Assembly: GCA_038316335.1 (NCBI GenBank)
Contig: JBBQAM010000097.1
Span: 1-6,912 of the forward strand
Source of the DNA: JALHST01 sp038316335
GTDB lineage: Bacteria > Bacteroidota > Bacteroidia > Flavobacteriales > Flavobacteriaceae
Length of the DNA stretch: 6,912 nt
Direction of reading: 5' to 3'
Shown: positions 1-5,356 of the stretch, one piece after another
How positions within the stretch are numbered: the stretch's first letter is position 1
Layout: each line of letters starts with the position of its first letter
Notes under the pieces: generated by a model
The model's database searches: none
Seen by the model: the letters and a program-made list of their open reading frames with translations, nothing else
What the model was told of the DNA's origin: nothing
Translations under genes and position numbers: made by a program

Positions 1-1
1 T

Positions 2-220
2 TCAAAAGATTTAAAAATCCCGCAAACACGAATTTCAGAAATCGTAAAAGGTAATCGTAGAATAACGGCTGACACAGCTTTACGATTGAGTAAATATTTC
101 GGAAATTCCGCTAAGTTCTGGCTCGGACTTCAAGATGATTATGATATTGAGGAAGAAAGGGAAACAAAAGAATCGGAGCTGAGCGAAATCAAGCACTTCG
201 AAAATAAAAACGTTGCCTAA
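2..220 (+). CDS. higA: HigA-type XRE-family antitoxin, 3' part only
   Basis: C-terminal 72 residues of a helix-turn-helix antitoxin; the gene begins before the window, so roughly the first 25-35 residues are missing compared with the usual length of about 100. The visible part starts inside the DNA-binding domain: QTRISEIVKGNRRI is a typical recognition helix and turn, followed by ITADTALRLSKYFG and the hallmark NSAKFWLGLQDDYDI of the HigA/VapI subfamily, then a charged tail ending ENKNVA. In this family the protein neutralises a RelE-fold HigB mRNA interferase and, with it, represses their shared promoter; the toxin gene would be expected just upstream, outside the window. That partner is inferred, not seen. 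The frame is closed by TAA at 218-220. Family assignment is firm; whether an active toxin accompanies it is unknown. Confidence 0.88.
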   Translation, partial: SKDLKIPQTRISEIVKGNRRITADTALRLSKYFGNSAKFWLGLQDDYDIEEERETKESELSEIKHFENKNVA

Positions 221-227
221 TAACTAA

Positions 228-262
228 GGCTTCGTGTGGTCGGTACGACCCAACATGAAGCC
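228..262 (+). terminator. strong hairpin just after higA, possible terminator
   Basis: Starts eight bases after the antitoxin stop codon. GGCTTCGTGT (228-237) pairs with ACATGAAGCC (253-262) with one G-T pair, a two-base bulge follows on the right arm, and GGTCG (238-242) pairs with CGACC (246-250) around a three-base loop, giving about 15 base pairs. No T run follows, so a standard Rho-independent terminator is not complete; it may still end or stabilise the toxin-antitoxin transcript, or be a mobile-repeat relic. Confidence 0.4.
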
Positions 263-489
263 AGTGTTGACCGAACCGGGTCGGCATTCTCTTCCTATGG
301 GGATTGGTGTGGATCGGGTCGGAGGTTTTAAGTGGCACCTGCGTTGATGCTTTTGCAGTTACCGTATTTTTGGACTCCGTTCGGATGCTTTCTACTATCC
401 GAAGCCTTGGATTTCTATTGCCGGTGGGCACTTTTTATCAAAAACGGTCACTTTGGGCCATAGATATCCCGCACGGCCATTATGCCGTT

Positions 490-551
490 CCCCCCGCTGG
501 CGCTCGTCTTAGACGGGTGCCCCTCGCCAGCGCTCGTCTACGCCCAAGACG
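490..551. repeat. palindromic GC-rich repeat, two copies forming a nested hairpin
   Basis: Two 20-base units lie side by side, CCCCCCGCTGGCGCTCGTCT (490-509) and CCCCTCGCCAGCGCTCGTCT (520-539), matching at 17 of 20 positions. A third copy lies at 3509-3528. The core CGCTGGCG (495-502) is the exact reverse complement of CGCCAGCG (525-532), and that stem encloses a smaller perfect hairpin, CGTCT-T-AGACG (505-515). A further hairpin, CGTCT/AGACG, spans 535-551. The arrangement resembles REP or BIME-type interspersed repeats. What spreads them is not visible here. Confidence 0.65.
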
Positions 552-619
552 GTCAGGTGACATACAACGTAATTAAGTTCGAAGTAGATCGTAGTGCTCA
601 TGCCCATACAGCCAATATC

Positions 620-671
620 GCCAATTCATAAAATAGGTGTTGAAAAGAATAGGTACTTGTCACTATATTTA
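620..671 (+). repeat. 52-bp promoter-bearing element, copy A
   Basis: Aligned without gaps to 5202-5253, 43 of 52 positions agree by hand count. The left 13 bases (GCCAATTCATAAA) and the right 18 (TACTTGTCACTATATTTA) are identical, as is the GTGTTG carrying the upstream promoter box. Both copies lie in the same orientation ahead of otherwise unrelated genes, here the secreted esterase at 702. Confidence 0.7.
640..671 (+). promoter_or_regulatory. promoter of the secreted alpha/beta hydrolase gene
   Basis: TTG at 640-642 and TATATTTA at 664-671 are separated by 21 bases, which fits the Bacteroidetes sigma-ABfr/RpoD pattern TTG-N17-23-TAnnTTTG except for the last base. Transcription would begin near 677, giving a leader of about 25 bases before the ATG at 702. 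Because it lies inside the longer frame starting at 594, it also argues for the start at 702. Confidence 0.55.
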
Positions 672-701
672 CTTGTTGTGCGTCATTCAAAATCACCATA
701 T

Positions 702-1556
702 ATGAAAAATAAATGTTTTGTTTTGACAATTCTTGTCCTCCTAATCGCTCTTGCACAGTTGCAAGCACAACAAGTTATTCGCCTGTATTCCGGAAAAGCT
801 CCAGGTTCAGAAAACTGGAATTGGAAAGAGCAAAATTTGGGAGGTTATCTAAGAGATGTAACAGATCCGACTTTAACAGCTTTTATTCCTTCAAACCCTA
901 ATGGAATTGCTGTTATCATCGCACCGGGTGGCGGCTTTCATTACCTCGTTTATGAGCTTGAAGGGACCGCCGTCGCAAAGAAATTAAACGAAAAGGGGAT
1001 AACTGCTTTCGTTTTAAAATATCGACTGGTGCACGAAGACCCTGCTCATCCATACTATGACAAAATGATGGATACAAAGAATTTTAAAATGCTGGATTCG
1101 GTGAGTTCACCTGTAATAAAACTCGCACTTGAGGATGCACTAACGGCTGTAAAGTATGTCCGCCAACATGCAGCTGAATACAAAATTGATTCTGACAAAA
1201 TAGGCTTCATGGGCTCTTCTGCCGGAGGAACTATTGCGATGTCAGTCGCTTACAATGATTTGGAAGAGAGCCGCCCAAATTTTGTGGCGCCCATTTATGC
1301 TTACGGAGATGCTATAATCGGTTCTAAAGTCCCCTCTGCGAGGACACCCCTCTTTATTGCTTGTGCCAGTGATGACGGATTCGGTTTTGCCGCCCACAGT
1401 ATTCAAATCTATTCCAAATGGTTAGAGGCTAATCAGCCTGTTGAATTGCATATGTACGAAAGAGGAGGGCACGGGTTTATAATGAAAAAGCAAAATCTTC
1501 CGTGCGATACATGGTTAGAAAGATTTACAGATTGGCTTTCAATGCAATATCCTTAA
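702..1556 (+). CDS. secreted alpha/beta hydrolase, acetyl-xylan/feruloyl-esterase-like
   Basis: 284-residue serine esterase of the Aes/BD-FAE type. Residues 1-22 are a Sec signal peptide (MKNKCF, hydrophobic core VLTILVLLIALA, likely cut after LQA). The mature protein begins with VIRLYSGKAPGSENW, a start common in Bacteroidetes esterases of polysaccharide loci. The oxyanion-hole loop is APGGGF (74-79), corresponding to HGGGF in relatives. The nucleophile elbow is G171-S-S-A-G175 with Ser173; the acid is probably Asp224 or Asp225 in ASDDGF; the histidine is His257 in GGHGF. All catalytic parts are present. It probably removes acetyl or aromatic acyl groups from sugars or polysaccharides in the periplasm or outside; the substrate is not readable from sequence. 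A longer in-frame start at 594 exists, but 702 gives the signal peptide and lies just after a promoter. Transcribed alone: 372 bp follow before the next gene. No Shine-Dalgarno site. Confidence 0.85.
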   Translation: MKNKCFVLTILVLLIALAQLQAQQVIRLYSGKAPGSENWNWKEQNLGGYLRDVTDPTLTAFIPSNPNGIAVIIAPGGGFHYLVYELEGTAVAKKLNEKGITAFVLKYRLVHEDPAHPYYDKMMDTKNFKMLDSVSSPVIKLALEDALTAVKYVRQHAAEYKIDSDKIGFMGSSAGGTIAMSVAYNDLEESRPNFVAPIYAYGDAIIGSKVPSARTPLFIACASDDGFGFAAHSIQIYSKWLEANQPVELHMYERGGHGFIMKKQNLPCDTWLERFTDWLSMQYP

Positions 1557-1928
1557 AGCAACCAAATGTACAATTGATAACATCAGACAATAATAGTAGG
1601 CACTCAAACACTAATTAGCGGTTTTCTGGCATACCTGATTTAAAAAAAATTTATTTTTCAAACTAATTAAAGACTTACGAGAACAAACGCACAACAAAAT
1701 GTATGTGCCATTATGGGGCTCGGTTTAAGTTTTTAATTTCACCGTTCAAATAACGTTTCGTGCCGTGGGACAATTTACTAATCTTAAACCCACATCGGCA
1801 CATTCATAAACGTTGCCAGTAATACGGCAGGACAGAGCTGACAACAGAAAACGGGACTGACGACAAAAAAATAAATGGGAATTTTGAAAGCGCTTAAATA
1901 ATTTCAGAAACCATTCAAACCCACTCAT
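1557..1928. other. non-coding stretch between the two esterase genes
   Basis: No convincing gene on either strand; a 60-codon minus-strand frame (1746-1928) has no motif and ends directly at the next start codon. It contains an AT-rich near-palindrome around 1640-1660 that could weakly end the upstream transcript, and an imperfect inverted repeat at 1699-1807. No clear TTG/TAnnTTTG promoter could be picked out for the gene at 1929. Confidence 0.65.
1699..1807. repeat. imperfect inverted repeat upstream of tannase-family gene
   Basis: The left arm (about 1699-1729) contains ATGTGCC and GTTTAAG; the right arm (about 1783-1807) contains CTTAAAC and GGCACAT in mirror order, so both blocks pair, separated by unequal mismatched segments. 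The 53-base centre is not itself well paired. It could be an RNA structure, a relic of a mobile cassette boundary, or chance pairing in AT-rich DNA. Confidence 0.35.
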
Positions 1929-3485
1929 ATGAAAATACTAACCTTCTTTCTCGGACTAATCCTTGGATTAAGTCATTTGACTATTTCAGGACAAGTGATT
2001 ACAAACAAAAAATCATGTATTCCATGTGAACAACTTAAAGACATCCGACTTCCTGATGTGACTATTCTTAAAATCGAATCATTGACGAGTGACACTATCA
2101 AAAGCCAAACAGATTGGATTCCAACTGTTGTTATTAGTGTACCGTTCTGTCGTGTACTCGGAAAAATAAGCAAAGAAATAAATTTTGAATTGTTAGTGCC
2201 TCAAGAATGGAATGGACGGTTTCTAATGTCCGGAAATGGTGGTTTTGCAGGAAGTATTCAAAATAATTTAACGCATTATCTAAATGAGGGATACGCGATA
2301 TCAGGTACAGATACTGGACATCAAGGATTTGAATTACTTGCTGACTGGGCTCTTAACAACATGGAACGCCAACTTAACTTTGGTCGTTTGGCCGTACATA
2401 GAACAGCAGTCGTATCTAAATCAATTATCAATACATATTACTGTGCTGCTCCGACATTTTCATATTTCCTTGGATGCTCACGAGGAGGAGGTCAAGCCAT
2501 GGTCGAAGCACAATTATATCCTGATGACTTCAACGGTATTGTCGCAGGGGCTCCCGCATTTAATTGGCCGGCCATTGGTGCTAAGTTTATTCAAGGTTGT
2601 CAGAATAATTACCCTGACCCAAAAGATTTGAGCAAGACTATGATTACTAATGACAATCTAAAATTACTGCAAGAACACGTCCTACGCCAATGTGATGAAA
2701 TTGACGGATTGAGTGACAATATTTTAAATGACCCAAGGGATTGCCACTTTGATTTTACTAAACTACCGCTCTGTCCTAATAATCAGGCCGGAGCCAGCTG
2801 TTTCACACAAGAGCAATTGGCAGCCATTAAATCAGTGTATAGCCCCATATTAGTTGAAAGTAAGCAAGTTTATCCTGGGTTTCCCTTCGGCTTAGAAGGC
2901 GAGTCAGGGTCTTGGGATTTTTGGATAAGTGGGACGAGTCCTTTCCTACAAAAGTCTCCGAGTTTGCATTATATGTTTGGAACCAACATGTTTAAATATT
3001 TGGTTTACAACAACCCTTCCTGGGATTATAGTCACTATGATTTTAAAAACTTCTTTAATGAAACCCAATATGCTTCTGCGTTTCTGGACGCTACACAGAC
3101 TGATTATAACGGGCTCAAAAATCTAAAAGGAAAAATGATTATGTACCATGGATGGAATGACCCCGCACTTTCGGCCTATGCGACAATCCAGCACTACGAG
3201 GAGGCCATGAAAAAGGACAAAGATTTACAATCCTACATTCGACTTTTTTTATTACCCGGAGTATTACACTGTGGTGGAGGAACTGGACCCGACACCATTG
3301 ATTGGGTTAAACTCATACAAGACTGGGTTGAGAATGGTAAAGCACCTGAACGAATAGTCCTTTCAAAAATGGATGAGGGGAAGTCGACTATGACGCGACC
3401 AGTTTATCCATTTCCCAAAGTGACAGTTTATAGCGGGAAAGGAGAATCCACCGATGAGAAAAATTTTAAGGTCAAAGGAAACTAA
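1929..3485 (+). CDS. secreted tannase/feruloyl esterase-family hydrolase (MHETase-like fold)
   Basis: 518-residue serine esterase of the tannase family (PF07519), within the family's usual length. A signal peptide occupies residues 1 to about 21 (hydrophobic LTFFLGLILGL, cut near TISGQ). The catalytic set is complete: Cys183-Ser184 in GCSRGGG, Asp411 in HGWNDPALS, and His447-Cys448 in LPGVLHCGGG, the CS-D-HC motif in which the two cysteines form a disulfide that ties serine and histidine together. The calcium site is also readable: CDEIDGLSDNI starts at 255, placing Asp256, Asp259, Leu261, Asp263 and Ile265 at the positions that bind calcium in MHETase, and Cys255/Cys272 match its nearby disulfide. 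Residues about 210-400 form the lid domain that sets substrate choice. Members hydrolyse gallate, ferulate or other aromatic esters; which one is used here cannot be told. It stands alone, with a repeat-rich gap after it. No Shine-Dalgarno site. Confidence 0.9.
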   Translation: MKILTFFLGLILGLSHLTISGQVITNKKSCIPCEQLKDIRLPDVTILKIESLTSDTIKSQTDWIPTVVISVPFCRVLGKISKEINFELLVPQEWNGRFLMSGNGGFAGSIQNNLTHYLNEGYAISGTDTGHQGFELLADWALNNMERQLNFGRLAVHRTAVVSKSIINTYYCAAPTFSYFLGCSRGGGQAMVEAQLYPDDFNGIVAGAPAFNWPAIGAKFIQGCQNNYPDPKDLSKTMITNDNLKLLQEHVLRQCDEIDGLSDNILNDPRDCHFDFTKLPLCPNNQAGASCFTQEQLAAIKSVYSPILVESKQVYPGFPFGLEGESGSWDFWISGTSPFLQKSPSLHYMFGTNMFKYLVYNNPSWDYSHYDFKNFFNETQYASAFLDATQTDYNGLKNLKGKMIMYHGWNDPALSAYATIQHYEEAMKKDKDLQSYIRLFLLPGVLHCGGGTGPDTIDWVKLIQDWVENGKAPERIVLSKMDEGKSTMTRPVYPFPKVTVYSGKGESTDEKNFKVKGN

Positions 3486-3508
3486 AATAGAATCGTAATA
3501 AAGAGATT

Positions 3509-3560
3509 CCCCTCGCTGGCGCTTGTCTCCGCCACAGGCGAACGGGCACTACTAGTGCGG
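3509..3560. repeat. palindromic GC-rich repeat, third copy, with paired hairpins
   Basis: CCCCTCGCTGGCGCTTGTCT (3509-3528) matches the first unit near 490 at 18 of 20 positions and the second at 17. It is followed by a small hairpin (CGCC-ACA-GGCG, within 3528-3540) and a perfect 13-base palindrome GCACTACTAGTGC (3546-3558). It begins 24 bases after the tannase-family stop codon, so it could also act as a 3'-end structure or weak terminator for that transcript. Confidence 0.6.
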
Positions 3561-3598
3561 TTACACGGGCAAATATAGTAGGATGAAACCCCGTTGTT

Positions 3599-3629
3599 GT
3601 CGCAGAAGGCTTGCGCAAGGTGCCGCGAC
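3599..3629. repeat. nested hairpin in the gap after the tannase-family gene
   Basis: GTCGC (3599-3603) pairs with GCGAC (3625-3629); inside, GGC (3608-3610) faces GCC (3622-3624) and the tip carries the palindrome TTGCGCAA (3611-3618). There is no T tract after it. The function is unknown; it sits within a 26-codon open frame (3583-3663) that I do not regard as an established gene. Confidence 0.4.
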
Positions 3630-4013
3630 CATTGTGGTTGATTTTGAAAAAGAGGTAGTTTAAGTCCTGCTATTATGGAAGTTCATTTAGTCGTAAACAT
3701 AAAAAATATCGGTATCAATTAAGTTGTATTTTAACTGCGGCGTGACACGGTCTTATTACCTCCTGTTTCTACGACTTCGAAAGATCATCGGGGCATTCAA
3801 GATTAGGCCGCTTTTTTTATAGGGTACGTAATGCAATAAAACAGAGAGTCAGTGATGGAATCTTTCTAGCCATTTTGGGGGGCTTTACCGATTGGCCTTA
3901 TAACTTTTTCATTATTGACCGACTATTTTCTAATAGCGCAGGGCTGGTGGCTTTGAAGCGGATGGGAAAGAACACTGTTTATATGACGTTTATAATTGAA
4001 ATCAAATAATAAG

Positions 4014-4988
4014 ATGAAGGCATTCACAAAAACTAGGTATGGAGGACCTGAAATTCTTCATTTGAATGAGGTTGAAAAACCTATCTTGAAGGATGATTGC
4101 ATTTTAGTTAAAGTTAAAGCGAATTCAGCAAACCCTGCTGATTGGCATATTCTTCGAGGTAAGCCATTTTTAATGCGCTTATCCTTTGGATTGTTCAAGC
4201 CAAAACTTAAAACCCTGGGAGCTGATTTTGCAGGTGTTGTTGAAGAAGTTGGAAATAATGTAACTCATTTTAAAATTGGAGATCGGGTATTTGGAGAAAC
4301 ACTTAAAGGAGGAGCTTTTGCTGAATATACTTGCGTACCTGCAAATGTTTGTGTTAGTATTCCCGAAGGATCTGAATTTCCTGAAATGGCATGTACCCCA
4401 ATAGCGGGGCTTACGGCGCTACAAGCGCTCAAGACCCATGGAAAACTCAAGGAGGGCGAATCGGTTTTAATCAATGGTTCTTCAGGTGGGGTGGGTCATT
4501 TTGCCGTACAAATTGCAAGCGTATATGGTGCTAAAGTAACCGCTGTGTGTTCAAGTAAAAATAAGGACTTTGTCAAGGGCCTAGGTGCCGATGAGGTTAT
4601 TGCTTATGACAAAGAGCCTATTCATAAACACAATCGCAAATACGACCTCATTGTTGACACCATTGGCAATCTGTTTATGCAGGACTTCGAACGAATGGGG
4701 AAAAGAGGTGTGCTTGTCGGCTTTACTACCATGAAGCACATGATGTGGTTACTGATTAAAGCAGGTTTAAGCAAATTTCCTTTGGTCCAGTTTACAGCAA
4801 AGACCAACACGAAAGACCTAGAGACCTTGACGGATTTAATTCAAAGTGGGAAAATTAAAGTTCATATTGACAAGACCTACCCATTTCATAAAATTCCGGA
4901 TGCCATAGCATATATCGAAGAAAAGCGGACCATAGGAAAAGTGGCAATGGTCTGGGAAGGCATTGAAGAGACAGAAGGTGATAATTAA
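4014..4988 (+). CDS. NAD(P)-dependent zinc-free medium-chain dehydrogenase/reductase (quinone-oxidoreductase-like)
   Basis: 324-residue cytoplasmic oxidoreductase of the MDR superfamily, full length. The N-terminal GroES-like domain (about 1-125) begins MKAFTKTRYGGPEIL and contains NSANPADWHILRG and LGADFAGVVEEVG, then KIGDRVFGE. The nucleotide-binding Rossmann domain (about 126-270) has NGSSGGVGHFAVQIA (154-168), the GxxGxxG dinucleotide loop, and GADEVIAYD (191-199). The C-terminal segment VHIDKTYPFHKIPDAIAYIEEKRTIGKVAM (about 283-312) is characteristic. The zinc-binding cysteines of classical alcohol dehydrogenases are missing, as in quinone and enone reductases, which reduce C=C or quinone groups with NAD(P)H. 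The actual substrate is unknown. The start at 4014 is preferred to an in-frame TTG at 3996, because relatives begin MKA(F/I/V). It is isolated from its neighbours; a link to the esterases, such as reducing released aromatic compounds, is speculation. Confidence 0.88.
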   Translation: MKAFTKTRYGGPEILHLNEVEKPILKDDCILVKVKANSANPADWHILRGKPFLMRLSFGLFKPKLKTLGADFAGVVEEVGNNVTHFKIGDRVFGETLKGGAFAEYTCVPANVCVSIPEGSEFPEMACTPIAGLTALQALKTHGKLKEGESVLINGSSGGVGHFAVQIASVYGAKVTAVCSSKNKDFVKGLGADEVIAYDKEPIHKHNRKYDLIVDTIGNLFMQDFERMGKRGVLVGFTTMKHMMWLLIKAGLSKFPLVQFTAKTNTKDLETLTDLIQSGKIKVHIDKTYPFHKIPDAIAYIEEKRTIGKVAMVWEGIEETEGDN

Positions 4989-5191
4989 GAAGAAAAAGGT
5001 ACAAACCGCCAACCCTCACCAACCCTCATCTCCCCCAAAGGCGGATAGGTGCTGCGGGTGCCGTCGCTGCCAGTGTGCCATGGCAACAACTATCGGGATG
5101 CTATTCGGGGTATAGCCACTAAATTAGGGGTTTGAATTATGTATTAAATCGTAAACAAGAACGAAGCGAATTGTATTGCGTATTCCCAAAG

Positions 5192-5233
5192 CGATCTTGC
5201 AGCCAATTCATAAATTTCGTGTTGCAAAGATCG
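5192..5233. promoter_or_regulatory. inverted repeat overlapping the -33 box, possible operator
   Basis: CGATCTTGCA (5192-5201) is mirrored by TGCAAAGATCG (5223-5233), exact apart from one extra A, with 21 bases between. The right half covers the TTG of the promoter. Centres about 31-32 bases apart, close to three helical turns, would suit a dimeric or looping repressor. The copy of the repeat at 620 lacks the left half. No regulator gene is in view. Confidence 0.4.
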
Positions 5234-5253
5234 ATTACTTGTCACTATATTTA
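5202..5253 (+). repeat. 52-bp promoter-bearing element, copy B
   Basis: Second copy of the element at 620-671, same strand, 43 of 52 positions alike and no gaps. The differences cluster in two short blocks (positions 14-17 and 30-34 of the element), while both promoter boxes, their 21-base spacing and the ACTTGTCAC before the -7 box are unchanged. The downstream gene here encodes a membrane protein unrelated to the esterase behind copy A. Confidence 0.7.
5222..5253 (+). promoter_or_regulatory. promoter of the DoxX-like gene
   Basis: TTG at 5222-5224 and TATATTTA at 5246-5253, 21 bases apart, the same geometry as the promoter at 640-671. Transcription would start near 5259, leaving a leader of about 100 bases. 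Confidence 0.55.
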
Positions 5254-5271
5254 GTGGCCTGCAAATAGGTA

Positions 5272-5284
5272 GGTTTAGTAAACC
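5272..5284. promoter_or_regulatory. palindrome in the leader of the DoxX-like gene
   Basis: GGTTTA-G-TAAACC is a perfect 13-base palindrome about 14-26 bases after the predicted transcription start. Flanking AAATA (5263-5267) and TATTT (5286-5290) extend the symmetry imperfectly. It could be an operator placed downstream of the promoter; as an RNA hairpin the one-base loop is unfavourable. Confidence 0.3.
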
Positions 5285-5356
5285 GTATTTACCAAAATGA
5301 AGAGGAGCACCATTTAAAAAGACGATTTCCTTAAAGTAATCAAACAAGCCGCTTCT

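Larger units (their letters stand above)
221..701. other. non-coding stretch between higA and the first esterase gene
   Basis: No supported gene lies here. Open frames on both strands (for example 304-576 from a TTG, and 189-431 on the minus strand) translate to low-complexity, Arg/Pro-rich or unstructured proteins without recognisable motifs and run through the palindromic repeats. The stretch holds the post-higA hairpin (228-262), a small hairpin ACGGC/GCCGT near 475-490, the palindromic repeat cluster (490-551), and the repeat element carrying the promoter of the next gene (620-671). Confidence 0.7.
3486..4013. other. long non-coding stretch before the MDR gene
   Basis: No supported gene. 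It contains the third palindromic repeat (3509-3560), the nested hairpin (3599-3629), two very short ATG frames (3583-3663, 26 codons; 3675-3722, 15 codons), and a start-less open frame at 3746-4006. A T run at about 3813-3819 follows only a weak three-base-pair hairpin, so it is a poor terminator. No clear promoter for the MDR gene was recognised. Confidence 0.6.
4989..5356. other. regulatory, non-coding stretch before the DoxX-like gene
   Basis: No gene beyond a six-codon ATG frame (5297-5317). The left part has a tandem pair CCAACCCTCA (from about 5008), a CCGCC/GGCGG pair that could close a hairpin over about 5006-5044, the palindrome TGCCATGGCA (5076-5085), and the hairpin GCTAT/ATAGC (5100-5116). 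The right part has the promoter-bearing repeat (5202-5253), an inverted repeat over its upstream box (5192-5233) and a palindrome in the leader (5272-5284). Confidence 0.6.

Noticed and set aside
208..262. Integron attC-like site after the antitoxin gene
   Set aside because: The hairpin is strong and toxin-antitoxin cassettes are common in integrons, but proper RYYYAAC and GTTRRRY core boxes are not present at its ends.
344..372. TTG-N18-TATTTTTG, a good match to the Bacteroidetes promoter pattern
   Set aside because: No gene begins within about 330 bases downstream, where another promoter already lies; a chance match is likely.
304..576. 90-codon + strand frame and an overlapping 80-codon minus-strand frame (189-431)
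   Set aside because: No motifs, TTG start for the former, unusual composition, and the + frame passes through palindromic repeats.
594..701. Longer N-terminus for the secreted hydrolase, starting at 594
   Set aside because: The extra 36 residues precede a perfect signal peptide and overlap the promoter-bearing repeat; the start at 702 fits both.
1746..1928. 60-codon minus-strand frame upstream of the tannase-family gene
   Set aside because: No recognisable motif; it spans the inverted repeat arm and the leader of the next gene.
3805..3820. T run preceded by GGCCGC as a Rho-independent terminator
   Set aside because: The only local stem is three base pairs; the better partner GCGGC is about 70 bases away.
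3996..4013. TTG start six codons upstream of the MDR gene
   Set aside because: Relatives begin MKA(F/I/V) directly, and the ATG at 4014 matches this.
5006..5044. Tandem CCAACCCTCA pair as a possible CRISPR or satellite array
   Set aside because: Only two adjoining units without spacers; simple local duplication. No CRISPR array, tRNA or rRNA gene was seen anywhere in the window.
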